This document shows, in pieces, positions 1 to 11,400 of a DNA stretch of 64,000 nucleotides; within the stretch, counting starts at the first letter, position 1, and every line of letters starts with the position of its first letter. Position numbers and translations under genes: made by a program. The stretch is from Microcebus murinus (Eukaryota > Chordata > Mammalia > Primates > Cheirogaleidae). Below the pieces are notes generated by a model. It saw nothing but the letters and a program-made list of their open reading frames with translations, was not told the DNA's origin and did not search any database. Location of the stretch: positions 8,021,501-8,085,500 of the forward strand of contig NC_134104.1 of assembly GCF_040939455.1 (NCBI RefSeq), in the 5' to 3' direction.

Positions 1-229
1 GAGACCAGCCTGAGCAAGAGCGACACCCCATCTCTACAAAAAGTAGAAAAAATTAGCCAGGCATGGTGGTGCCAGTCTATAGTCCCAGCCACTCAGGAGT
101 CTGAGGCAGGAGGATTGCTTGAACCCAGGAGTTTGAGGTTGCTGTGAGCAATGGTGATGCCACTGCATTCTAGCCCAGGAAAATGAGCAAGACCCTGTGT
201 CCAAAAATAAAAAAAAATAATAAAAAGAA
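1..229 (+). mobile_element. Alu SINE, cut by the window edge
   Basis: Starts inside the left arm (gagaccagcctgagcaagag) and runs through the middle A-rich linker, right arm and an A-rich tail ending near 229. It is a primate 7SL-derived SINE; the missing first part lies before the window. The tail is interrupted (aaaaataataaaaag), which suggests some age. Confidence 0.93.
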
Positions 230-359
230 ATGATACAAGGGAATCTCAAACAAGTTTAGGTGTTGTTTTACAGTAATTTTCAGTTTTCATAACTATGCTG
301 AAAAAAAATCTATCTGTATGGCATTCAGGGACACTGTTGCTGGAATCAGCTTTTTAAAA

Positions 360-845
360 GCAAATCTAATCATGACCCTTTTTTAATCCTCAGACATTTA
401 CAGGCTTTACATTTCCTAATCTAAGCAATCCCAACCCTTGTGACACACACCTGGCCCCAACCTCTCTTCCCGCCTGGGTCTGCCCTCGACCCTGCCGATG
501 ACCCTTGCACTTTTTGTTTTAGTTTGGCTAAACACCTGTTGTTTCCTGAAACTGGATCTCTGAATGCTGTTCCTACTCCCTGAATACTTTCCCCACCGTT
601 TTCCGTCTGATTCATTCCCACTGGACAGTCGGCGGTCGGTGCTCTCTACTCTGGAAGCTCGTTCATGTCTCCAGGTAGAACGTCCCACCTTAGGACCTTC
701 ATGGTGTTATTTAGACGCCTCTGCACGTCACACTGTGCGCCCATTTTTGTGTATTTCCCCACTGACTGTGCACCCAGAAGGCAGGATTTGTGTTTTACTT
801 GTTCCATGGCAGGCCTGGGACAATGATGCGTGCTCATATTTATGA
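360..845 (+). mobile_element. L2 LINE 3' fragment (old)
   Basis: The pyrimidine-rich text resembles the L2 3' region: cctgggtctgccc, a run like ctccaggtagaacgtcccacctt, then ccccactgactgtgcaccc and a gcaggatttgtgttttac block that matches the usual L2 gcagggactgtgtct region. It is heavily diverged and carries no usable reading frame. Boundaries are approximate. Confidence 0.6.
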
Positions 846-908
846 CTACATGGACATTTTTTGCCTCGTGGGACTTGAGGGAATTTGTGGCAATTAAGAA
901 ATGGTGAA

Positions 909-1025
909 GCTGGGTGCAGTGGCACGCGCCTGTCGTCCCAGCTACGAGGGAGGCTGAGGCGGGAAGATCGCTTGAGCCCAGCCTGGGCAACATAACAAGA
1001 CCTTGTCTATCTAGGAAAAAAAAAA
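909..1025 (+). mobile_element. Free left Alu monomer (FLAM-like)
   Basis: A single 7SL-like arm (ctgggtgcagtggcacgcgc ... gagcccagcctgggcaacat) ends directly in an A-rich tail with no right arm. Free left monomers are fossil Alu precursors from early primate history. A full dimer that had lost its right half would normally not end with its own clean A-tail. Confidence 0.82.
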
Positions 1026-1029
1026 GTGA

Positions 1030-1372
1030 AGTACAAGAAAAGGAATGGTGAGTGTTGAATTAGGGGCTTTCCTGGGTGAACAGAATAGTCCAGAGACCTC
1101 GGCGCTTGACTTCAGCTATTGCAGAGTTGCTTTCCCCTCGGTAAGTCACTAGGCCTTTTCTCCGCCTCCTTCCCCTGTCAAACATATTAGAGGTTCTTCC
1201 ATCCGACTTCCAGGTCTAAAAGCCGAAGTAATAGGCTCGGTAAGGCTCGCCAGCCACGTGTGGGCCAGCGTGGTCCCTCCGGCTCTGACTGTAGGGTGGC
1301 TGTGAGACAGGCAGGCATGCCACAGGAAGGGACGCTGGGCGTGTCTGAACTGGTAGGTCTAAATGTGAAATA
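1030..1372. other. Single-copy-looking DNA
   Basis: I see no repeat, exon or RNA gene here. There is a short CpG-containing patch around 1195-1290. Confidence 0.5.
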
Positions 1373-1374
1373 TG

Positions 1375-2325
1375 AAACAATACAACAAAATCTTAGAACA
1401 TTTTGTAAGGGAAAACAGATCTGTTAATAAGCACATGCAAAGATGGCCAGCATTCATTAGCTATCAGAGAAATGCAAATCCAAACCACAATGAGATACTA
1501 CCTTGTACCCACTAAGAAGGCTGTAATAAAAAAGAGACAGTAACGAGTGTTGGCAAGGATATTGTGCACTGTTGGTGGGAATGTAAAATGGTGCAGTCAC
1601 TTTGGAAAACAGGCTGGCAGCGCCTTGAACAGTTTACACATAGAATTAACCATAGGGTTTAGCAACTCAACTCCTAGATATCCACCCAAGGGAAGTGAAA
1701 ACAGATGTCCACACAAAAACTTGTACGTAGATATTTATAGCATCGCTGTTCACAATAGCTAAAAGGTGGAAATAACTCATATGCTCATCAGTGGATGAAT
1801 GGATAAATAAAATGTGGTCTGTCCATATAATGGAATATTATTTGGCCACAAGAGGGAATGAAGTTCTGATACATGCTGCACTATGGATGAACCTTGAAAA
1901 CATGCTGAGAGAAGCGAGGTGCAAAAGACCGCATATTGTATGATTTCGTTTATCTGAAATGCCCAGAATAGGCAAATCCACAGAGAGGAGAGAAAGTAGA
2001 TTAGTGGTTGCCCGAGGATTGGTTGGGTGGGGAGAATGGATGGGAAGGGATTGCTAGCGTGTAAGGAGTTTCTTCTTGGGGCGATGAATCTGTTCTAGAA
2101 TTATTATAGATAGTGGTGATGGTTGTACAACTCTGTGAATATACTAAGACCACTGCATCGTATACCTTAAAAGGGTGAATTTGGGGAGCTGAGGCAGGAG
2201 GATCTCTTGAGCCCAGGAGTCTGAGGTTGCTGTGAGCTAGGCTGATGTCACGGCACTCTAGCCTGGCCAACAGAGTGAGACTCTGTCTCAAAAAAAAAAA
2301 GGTGAATTTATGATATTTGAATTAT
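1375..2325 (+). mobile_element. L1M-type LINE 3' fragment
   Basis: Classic LINE-1 ORF2 end and 3' UTR text in sense orientation: atgcaaatccaaaccacaat, gttggtgggaatgtaaaatg, atggaatattatttggccac, and a 3' UTR with gattagtggttgcc and gtataccttaaaa. The copy is 5'-truncated and full of stops and indels, so it is an old non-autonomous fragment. An Alu right monomer (2183-2300) splits it close to its 3' end. Confidence 0.9.
2183..2300 (+). mobile_element. Alu right-arm insertion inside L1M
   Basis: The sequence begins at gggagctgaggcaggagg and runs to a pure A-tail, covering only the right Alu arm with the lemur variant (gctgtgagctaggctgatg). A perfect 9-bp target duplication, ggtgaattt, flanks it at 2174-2182 and 2301-2309, so the truncated copy inserted as such. 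It postdates the L1M that it interrupts. Confidence 0.92.
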
Positions 2326-2649
2326 ATATCGAAAAGCTTTTATTTAAGAAAAGATAGGTGGCCTAGAAATTCAGAAGTTTATGTCAGAAGGAATGTGGCA
2401 GGGAGGCATTCTTTAAGAAGAAAGTGTAATAAGCATCTCTTGGTGAAAGAGCATTTCCACATCTGGAAGCAGCTGAGAGTAGCTTGACAAACTGCACGGA
2501 ACAACCACTCACAGGTAAATTATCTGGGCAAAATGCAGAGGGTTATGGGTGGAGGGAGAAAGGGGAGGGCTGTGGAGATTATTGGGTCCAGAATTTCCTC
2601 ATAGCTGCTTTCCTCTGGGCTGTGGAGACACGGCCTGTGTTAAAAGGTA

Positions 2650-2770
2650 GGTCACATGTGCTCCTAAATGACGGGGACCACATTTCATTCCTTGTTGTCA
2701 TATCCTGTCTCCCAGCCCTTAGCACAGAACCTGGTCGGCATTCCATAAATGTCTGTTGAAATAAAATGAA
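2650..2770 (+). mobile_element. L2 LINE 3' terminal fragment
   Basis: The text tcccagcccttagcacagaa, then a diverged form of the cctggcacatagtaggtgc block and cataaatgtctgttgaa match the conserved end of mammalian L2. It is an ancient fragment. Confidence 0.75.
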
Positions 2771-3432
2771 GTAATTTTTCTGTCAACATATCCACCATTG
2801 GGAGAGGTGAAAAATTGAGAAAATGAATAGAATGTGTTTAACTTATTTTCACACTCGTTTTATTGAAGCTCTCTGTGAAAATAAACCCAGGTGGATGGTA
2901 ATTGATTGAGTGATAATTTCTAAGTAGCAAAGTGTTAAAGTAGATAAGTGCCTCCTACTGTGGAGAAATTGCCTGGCCAAAATCTGAACCGCTGAGGTGT
3001 TTATTTTAACACTGGGAAACATTTATTACTCTAAACTTGTTTCCATTCATACACAGCATCTATCATACCAGATGTGCCGTGTCTAAACTAGACATGGTTT
3101 AGAACAGGCAGTAATCCCTCTGTCAGGTGAATTTCTAAGAGAAGTGATTTTTTTTCCTTTTTTTAATTCATTCCTTTTTTTCTTCAGCCTCTTCTTCTGA
3201 AATAAAACTAAAGTTGTAATTTGGTATAGTTTGACTTACACAAAAATTAATATTAAACTACAGTATATTTCAATTAAAAATAAAATTTGAATATCTCCAA
3301 ATAAAACTTGGGTTTGGGGGTCGTATTAAACATCAGCAGCTTTCTCTGCATACTGGTCTGACCAGTCCTTTCTACTTCATTAATTCAAACTGTCTTAGGT
3401 GGCCAGTTTGAAGAATTAAGCTAGACTTGCTT
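2771..3432. other. Single-copy-looking AT-rich DNA
   Basis: AT-rich sequence with short T-runs (3149-3183) and no recognised repeat, RNA gene or coding exon. Confidence 0.45.
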
Positions 3433-3536
3433 GAGGGTGTGACTTTCCCGGAGGGGTGTGGCTTCCCAGAGGGGTGTGGCTTCCCAGAGAGGTGTGGCTT
3501 CTTGGAGGGTGTGGCTTCCAGGAGGGGTGTGGCTTT
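3433..3536 (+). repeat. Minisatellite of ~18-bp CACCC-box units
   Basis: Six units sharing the core ggtgtggc (first copy ggtgtgac) begin at 3436, 3455, 3473, 3491, 3508 and 3526, a period of 17-19 bp. The linker is mostly ttcccagagg. The core is the reverse of the CACCC box bound by KLF-family factors; binding is inference. The array is short and imperfect, so it is not recent. Confidence 0.85.
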
Positions 3537-4838
3537 GTAGCCCAGTCAATCTCCTCTGACCTTGGAGAAGTTATATGACCTCTTTCTGCTTAGTTTCCTT
3601 GTTTGAAAAAACAGGAATTATAACTTGAGAGTAAGGATGAAGTCAAACGCTGTATTAGACACACAGGAGACCCAGCAGTTGCCGAGTTAAAATTAACCCC
3701 TCCACCACGACATGTACTGTGTACAGGGTGCCCACGTGTGTACATATGCAAGGATACCATGCATTTTTGTCCTCCTAATTCTGACCTGGAACCTGCTATA
3801 TCATGGACTCGGGATGAATACTGGTTGAGGAAACATGTGATCTGCAAGGAGCAATTCTAACAGAGGTCAGGTCCAGCCGCGTCTCAGGCAGCCAGTAGCC
3901 TTCAGTGGTGTAAGTGGTCATTGCTAGCTCTTCCTTTTCCCCATTGTCTGTCACTGTGCCTGAACGCTGGCTCGAGCATTGCTGCCGCTGTAGGCTCCCC
4001 ACAGACATGTCTGGGAAAGGTGGTTTGGGAAGCCCACTTTGGGACCACTTCTGTTCCTTATTCAAAATCCTTACAATTTCAGTTTAAACTAAATTCAGAA
4101 GGCCGAAGATAATCTTGGGTTTGTAGTTGGATGCACTTTAACCATGAGACAGCCTGCGTGAACATTGCTGCTCTGTGCAGCAGGGCCCCCCTCCAGCTGT
4201 GGTATTGAGACAGAGTTTGAGATTAAGAGATTAAAGTCCTCCATCACCCTGCTTCCGTGAAGCTCAGTCTACTTACGCACAGGAACAAGGCCACGATTGC
4301 TGCCTGCTCCCTCTCCTTTCGTGGACCACGTGGGTGTCCCTGTGGGGAGAGCTGTGAGTGCAAGTCCAGACTCGGAGTGGCAGACCCTTCACCTTAGAGA
4401 CCATTCATGAGAGGCTAGGGAGTTTCTAGGAGAACCAAGTCAGGTAAGGGAGACGGCAGTCAAGTTCAAGCCAAACTTTATTTGACAAGAAGATGAGGAA
4501 GAAGACTTAGGACTTCAGAAGACGTGCTGTCTGTTGATGCCAAGCCCTACGGGAAAAGCTGCCGTGGCAGATCACAGCCTGCTGTAAACCCTCTGAGCCA
4601 GGGGACAGGGTGGCTGGAGAGGAGGGCTCAAGAGCAGGCTCGGTCTGGAAACGGGTGGGCTGTGCGTGGGTTTTCCCTCCGTCTGGAAGGTTCCTGCCCC
4701 ACACGGCTGCATGGCCTCTGCCTGTCTCCTGCAGATGCTCAGGTGCCCCCATGGCAGGGTGGGCTCCTCACCAGCCTGACGACAGGCAGCCACTGCCTCA
4801 CTCAGTCCTCCTTTCTTCATGGCCTTTTCCACCCTTGA
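3537..4838. other. Single-copy-looking DNA
   Basis: No repeat family recognised. The part from about 4500 to 4840 is GC-richer and opens overlapping short ORFs on both strands, which is expected by chance at this composition. None has a convincing start, splice context or family resemblance. Confidence 0.45.
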
Positions 4839-4839
4839 T

Positions 4840-4976
4840 GTGTTGCTTGCTTAAGTCTGTTTCCCTCCCTGAAACTTAGACCTCACAAAGTCAGGACCTT
4901 TGCTCACGGCTCTTGTCCCCGCAGTGCGGATGTGGCCAGGCCTCAGCAAATATCTGTTGAGTGAGTGGATGCATTT
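4840..4976 (+). mobile_element. L2 LINE 3' fragment
   Basis: Ends in caggcctcagcaaatatctg ttgagtgagtgg, the diverged tail of L2 (usual form ctcaataaatgtttgttgaatgaatg). Ancient. Confidence 0.65.
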
Positions 4977-5990
4977 TAAAGACACATTCGGTGCTGTTTT
5001 GATCGTTTGCCCCTCAGCCTCTGTTTTCTGTAAGAGACTGATATTTCCACCCTCAAGTTGCCAGTCGTGGCGCCTCTTAGAAACAAGCTTGGTGGTTAGG
5101 AAGAGAGTCCTGTCCTTATGTTTCCAGTGATGCTTGGCCGGTAGCTGCTGTTAGAATTCTCTACCTTTTGGAGATGTATCAAAAAGAATTTCAGGTGAAT
5201 TCATGAATTAAATCTCAAAACAGGAATAAGGAGAAGATGATAAAGTAGGTATTTAGTGATGCTCTTGATGAGATCAGACTTCTTAAATTTAAGGTCAATG
5301 GAAGAGATTTTTATGGAAACTTTTAATGGCTTTAAATACTTAATGAAAATGTCCAAAGTACAATAATAGATTTAAAAAATTAACAAGGCCTCAAGCTAAA
5401 TGACAGTCATCTAAGAACTGGGCTCTTGTGGAGAAAACAGGATCACTCTGCTTAGGCTAGGGGAGCTTGGATGAAGCCACAAGACCTGGAGCCACTGAGA
5501 TGCCATCATGGGAGGAGGAGGCCTGAGAAGAAGCCCCAGGGAGGGCCTGGAGGTTAGGGGTGGGTGAGCAAAGGAAGATCGGTGTTAGGCATTGGCATTA
5601 CAGCTCACCAGCTGACCAAGGCCTGCCCAAGACTGGCTGATATCATTGGTAACTTAGCTAGACCCCCTCAAGTAATATGCAAATAAAAGAGCAAACAGCA
5701 TGAATCTTTGTCAGCTTCTTTGGAACAGGACTAGTGATAAAAGAGGAGGGAGTGAGGAGATGGAGGTTCTCTGTGTTTCTCCTACCCCACTCCTGCTTTC
5801 TGGCTTCCCTTCCCTGCTACAGCTTTGGGGTGTGATGGAACAGACAGAAAGAGGAGGAGAAAGGCTCTTGCAGGTTTTTTCATCCTCTCCTTTGGGAGTA
5901 TCACTGATGCAACTAATGTACAGCTGGAACACCTGGTGTGGCTCAAGCATGAAATACCAGTGTTGAGTAAGAGATAAGCAATCCTGAGAT
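4977..5990. other. Single-copy-looking DNA
   Basis: Mixed composition with no recognised repeat or exon. Small ORFs on both strands around 5700-5960 overlap each other in antisense, which is typical of chance. Confidence 0.45.
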
Positions 5991-5995
5991 GAAAT

Positions 5996-6213
5996 TTAAA
6001 AAATTTTTTTGAGACAGGATCTCACTCTGTTGCCTGGACTGCAGTGCAGTGGCTTCATCATAGCTCAGTGCAACTTCCAGCTCCTGGGCTCAAGTGATCC
6101 TCCTCCCTCAGCCTCCTGAGTAGCTGGGACTGCAGGTGGGCACCACCGTGCCCAACTAATTTTTCTATTTTTTTTGTAGAGATGGAGGTCTTGCTGTGTT
6201 GCTCAGGCTCCGA
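5996..6213 (-). mobile_element. Alu SINE, antisense, truncated
   Basis: Begins with a T-run then gagacaggatctcactctgt and runs through ctcctgggctcaagtgatcc to taatttttctattttttttg. The far (5') part is missing, ending at ttgctcaggct. Near-matching target duplications read gagatgaaattta on the left (about 5979) and gagatgaattttta on the right (about 6212). The sequence has AluJ-like features. Confidence 0.9.
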
Positions 6214-6280
6214 GATGAATTTTTAAACAGATCTCTATATTAGAGAAGACTTTTAAAAGTATCATTTGACCTATTTTCAG

Positions 6281-6429
6281 CACAGGCATTTCTTGCCTTG
6301 CACAGCAGCACGTGCTCTGAAACCTGTGCATATCAGAGCAACGTCCTCACCTTACACGGTTTGCGATAGACACGGTTCCGATGTGCGTGTCAGTTAACGT
6401 GGTACCATGCAAAGTGAGAACTGCCTGTG
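6281..6429. mobile_element. Inverted-repeat element, family unassigned
   Basis: The ends are perfect inverted 8-mers, cacaggca at 6281 and tgcctgtg ending at 6429. The similarity continues inward for about 33 bp with mismatches: left cacaggcatttcttgccttg against the right-arm complement cacaggcagttctcactttg. Such a 149-bp unit resembles a miniature DNA transposon. I cannot name the family and see no clear target duplication, so a hairpin of other origin is possible. Confidence 0.5.
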
Positions 6430-6485
6430 TTAATGAATTAATAAATTTAAGGTAATCAAACTATGATGCTGCCAGGGAAAATTAC

Positions 6486-6487
<2 letters not shown>

Positions 6488-6535
<48 letters not shown>
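6488..6535 (+). repeat. (TG)n microsatellite
   Basis: About 24 uninterrupted TG dinucleotides. Length and purity suggest it is polymorphic in the species (inference). Confidence 0.98.
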
Positions 6536-6536
<1 letters not shown>

Positions 6537-6539
6537 TTT

Positions 6540-7190
6540 TACGTGCTAGTAAATCTTAGTTCCTTAGCACTGGTTTTCTGATTTCAAAATACATTAGCCA
6601 TTTCATACACTGGCCCATACCCACCTCATAACTAGAGGTGAGGGAACATGATCCCTAGATGTGGTTTTCTCTTAACTAGGTGATTATTGGTGGTGGGTGC
6701 TATTTGGGTATTCATGGTGTTTTTTTTTTGTTCCCTCTATTTTTCTTCTTGTTGCTATGGGGACTGTATTACATTGCCTGATGATATACTTCCTAGAACA
6801 GTTTATGTTTTAATGCTCTTTCAGTGTGTTAATTGGGTCTAGAGGGTTTCAAAGGTGTGGGTTTCAAAGGGTTTCAAAGGGTTTCAAAGGTACTGCTGGT
6901 GTGGCATGTGTTATTTATGTCTTTCTGACCAGCAGAAGCCATGGTATTTATTTATAATCTGAGATCGATTCTATTTTAGAAAGTCTCACCTATGTTCTTT
7001 GCCATTTGTGTGTCTTTCAAAATGAAAGCCTTCCGCAGTCCGAGTTCCAGAGGTGTTCTGTAGCCTCGAAAACTTTCCTAACACTGCAGGCATCCCAACC
7101 AAGATGCTCTGGCCTCCTTTTCCCCAGCAGTTCTCTTCCATGTGCATAGGTTAGAGTGGTGGTTTTCAACCAAAGGAGACCCATATTTTC
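6540..7190. other. Single-copy-looking DNA with a short decamer array
   Basis: The only structure seen is four copies of gtttcaaagg at 6846, 6861, 6871 and 6881. The rest shows no known repeat or exon. Confidence 0.5.
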
Positions 7191-7194
7191 TTTT

Positions 7195-7570
7195 TTAAAC
7201 TGCTTTTTTTAAATGTAACTCAACATCTTATACAATTCAACCATTTAAGGTGTACAATTAATTCAGTGGTTTTTAGTATATTTTTGCTTGTACAAACATC
7301 ACCACAATCAAATTTAGAACCTTTTTATCGCCCCAGAAATAAACCCTGTACCTATTCATAGTCATTCCCTCTGCCCCCCTGCCCCCAGCCCCTCCCCAGC
7401 CCTAGGCAACCACCATCTACTTTATGTTTCTATAGATTTGCCAATTCTGGACATTTTATATATATGGAATCATATGACAGGTGGCCTTTCATGTCTGGCT
7501 TCTTTCACTTAGCATAATATTTTCAAGGCTCATGTTGTAGCGTGTCCATACCTCTTTTTATAACATATAT
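7195..7570 (-). mobile_element. L1M-type LINE fragment, antisense
   Basis: The text accatttaaggtgtacaatt, gcctaggcaaccaccatctac (diverged as cctaggcaaccaccatctac), atatggaatcatatgacagg and ttcacttagcataatatttt is the well-known antisense 3' UTR of old mammalian L1. It is 5'-truncated and decayed. Confidence 0.88.
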
Positions 7571-8110
7571 TTTGTACTGCGATCTTTAACCTCTTGAAGT
7601 AAAATTCATAGATTATATAACCTATAAGTAGGTTATATAACACACATAATTTTAAAAACTAATATCCTAAACATAATAAAGTAGAAAAGTAAAAATAAAA
7701 TAGTTAAAGAAAAATAATGTGCATCTTAATACGTGCTCATATCTGACTGGCCAAGAAGATGTAGTGAAGTAGTTAGATGCTTGTGCCTGGACATGAAATC
7801 ATGAGTGTGACGGCCACCAGCAAGCTCCTAGGGTGTGTTGCATTGGGCAACTCAGACACCCTTCCTGGGGTTGCCTTAGATGGCATGATCTTATATAATG
7901 GGAAACAGTTCTTTGTACTTGGTGTGGACTTTACCCATCTTCCTTTTCTTCCTTTGATTTTTACTTGGTGGCAACATTTTTGGAATATTCCGAGTTTAAT
8001 ACCACTGTACAGAAAGTACTTTTTGTTTACCGTGCAACAATAGAATCAGGTTCTCAAGTCAGATAATTAATAACAGATATTTCATCTACATGAATGTTCA
8101 GTGGAATGTT
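7571..8110. other. Single-copy-looking AT-rich DNA
   Basis: A-rich tract around 7665-7720. No repeat family or exon recognised. Confidence 0.4.
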
Positions 8111-8122
8111 AAAAATCTGTTT

Positions 8123-8420
<298 letters not shown>

Positions 8421-8430
8421 TCTGTTTCAA

Positions 8431-11400
8431 TAGGTGGGAGAATCTCATTGTCTGGGGCTGGACTTGTGCATCGCAAGACAACATGAGTCCTTGGCATCTC
8501 TGGGCACTAAATCGTAGCCGTTGTGACAAGCAGAAAAATGGAGTCCTGAAACATCCCCTAGGGGGCAGTCCTGCACCCATGGAGGGCCTCTGCTGTGGGG
8601 TCTACCGTGAGACCTCCACTTCCTCAGTGCCCTCTCTTATTACTTAAGCTTTTCCCCACCTTGGGCTGCTCAAACGATTGGTCATGCTCTCATAAACGGG
8701 GGAAACCAGGGCCTTCTTCAGACCAATCCTAAGAAGTCACTGCTTCTCCACAGCTCTGGGATCCGCGCCGTTTGCATGTCCTTCTGATGCTCGCCTCGGA
8801 CTGTTCCCGGTGCAATTATCTTTTTCCATGAGCGTTCTTCTAAGTGTCCCTCCCGTGCCAGGACATGGCTGCCTTTGGTAGGAACCCAGTGAGCGTTTGT
8901 TCCCATGGTAGAGTGATGAGGTGCTGCTGTAGCAGTGGCTTTTAGAGTTTCTCCGTTGTGTGCCCCTAAAACAGTTTTGAAAATCTGTAAATCCCCTTAT
9001 ATGTGTTTTAAGTTGACATCTAACAGTTTTTCATCAAGTGTTTAAATAATTACAAAAGATGTAATATTTAACATATGCTAAATATTGACATTCAAAAAGA
9101 GTAGCATGCTACTTTCTAGAATTAATCCAGTGACTTTAAATGCCATACCCATTTGATGTCTACCATCATCCGCTAAAAACTGAATGAAGCTTTTTTTTAA
9201 TAGACAGAATTTTACATTTCTCTTATATCTCCTTGATTTCATATTTCCATTCTGTTTCCCGATAGACTGTTATGCTAATATAGCCCATTTTTATACTTGA
9301 AAAGTTTTTTGTTAATCACTCTGGGATACTTCTCTATAATGAAAACACATGTCAATTCCATTGGAATGGAAGGAATTTTTTAAAAAAATAGCATTGCCAC
9401 TCAGTTTTTAAAACTGTTTACAAGTTATATGCCCAAAATCACATTATTCTCTCATCAGTAATTGTTTTTACTGACTTGTCAGTTCAATCCTCCTTCAGTT
9501 TTGCTGAAAGCAGGGAACTAGAACCCACCTGATTTATGAAAGAATTTGTCATTTCAGTTGTTCACTTTGTTAATATCTGAAGATACTTGAGATTTTACTA
9601 TGGCGTATCAAATTGTTATACCTGTTACTGCTTTATTTAAAGACATCTAATTTAATCTGCTGCACTCAAAACTAGTTGAGAACATTGAAATAGTTAATTT
9701 TAATCCACCCTCATCAATATAATATACTTTTTAAAGAAAATACTTTTATCTCATGTTTTAAATAATACTTCTATAAAAACCTTAGAGCTATAGATATAGC
9801 TCTTCCCATTTTTGGAACTTATCGGCCATCTCACCTAATTGGCAAAGCCAATCCTTGCTGGGAAGCCAATTAGTCAAATCAGACTTTCTGTTAGAAAATC
9901 CACCTTTATTTTTCAGTTCAGATGAAACTTCCCATGTATGTCCCGGTGACAACATCTCTTTCATTCCAATTCTAAGATAGGTAAATGAGGTGGGGAATCC
10001 GTCCTTTGGATGAAGTAAGATGCTGCCCCCATCTTTAACAGCCCTCTTTGGCATTTCTCTTGGGAGCAGAGCATCCTCCAGCAACAGCTGGCTCACGATC
10101 ATTGAATGAAAGTTGTCTGCGCTCCCTCCGTCTGACTCCACGCTCCATCTCAGTCAAGAACGATGCAGCAGGGATCAAAATACCTCCTTTCTAAATGCCA
10201 CACTTTGCACTTATCAAAATATATCTAAGGAGGGGAATGATCTCCGGTTTATGATGTTTTTGTTAAAGGATCTTTGGCATCAGTACTTCACGTTACCTGT
10301 TTGTGGCCCCATGGAGGCTTTTGTGGTTCCAGAATATGCCTGCCCACAGCTAGACCCAGGGAGCGTGAGGGGTCTGCCTCTCTTTGTCATGTGGTAGAAA
10401 GGCAGTTGTTTAAGGGGAGGCTTAAAAGCGGAGCCCTGTGTGCCTAGACTCCAAGCCCATTCTGAAATAGACATGTTTTAGGAAAGAGTACGGACATATG
10501 GGGAGATTGAAGCTGTGGGGATTTTTTTCCTTAAAATGTCTCTTGGAAAGACGTTTTGCTGCAGTTTGAAGATGGCTTTATTTTAGGACATTTTTAATCC
10601 TCATTCATCACTAGCATCTCATAGGGATGGGGTTCACTGAGTCTCAAAAAGGGAAAAACTATGGGGAAAAGTTAGGCTTGCATTTGAAAGGTAGAGAATT
10701 TGTATTGTTTTCCTCCTCCTTTCTTTCCTTCCTTCTCTTCTGCCTCTGCTGTGTGCTAGAGATGATTTAAGGCAATTTATAAGTCTGTCAGATCCTGAAT
10801 TAAAACTGGGAGGAGCAAAAGGAGACACAGTGGTAGAGATGTACCGTGGTAGGGGTGAAGAAACGACGTACAAAACAAAGATGTGGGTTCCTGTGTCAAA
10901 GGGACGTTTTTCAGGCAGGTTGGGTCCCTCTGCAGAAGGTATCTGTCATGCAGCAGGACTTGGCATAGGGGACCCAAGGTCTCAGAGTATGAGTTAAGAA
11001 ACTTTCCCGAGCATCTGGTCGCCTGATCCTTCTGGTCCCCCCGGGAGAGGAGTGCCAGGCCCTGTGTTGGCCATGAGTGTGCATACATTTAGGGGAAAGA
11101 ACTCTGTTCTCCCATTGCTCTCACTTGGTGTAGGATGGGCGAGAACCTGCTTGTCTGAAGGGCAGCAGCCAGTCTGGTACCATGCAGCAGGACCTGGGGG
11201 GTCGGCTGTTGTCAGCTGTCTGGGAAAGCCACCTGGCCTGCAGGTGGACTTGAGGGCCCACAGGAAGCTGGGGACAGTCCTCTCTGCCAGGAGAGGAGCT
11301 TCTGGTTTCTTTGGACTCTGAGAAAAGGGAGGCACCCCAGCCCCATGCAGCCTGTTATCAGGTAAGCCCAAGGGGCCCACCGCTGACTGTCAGCTAATCC

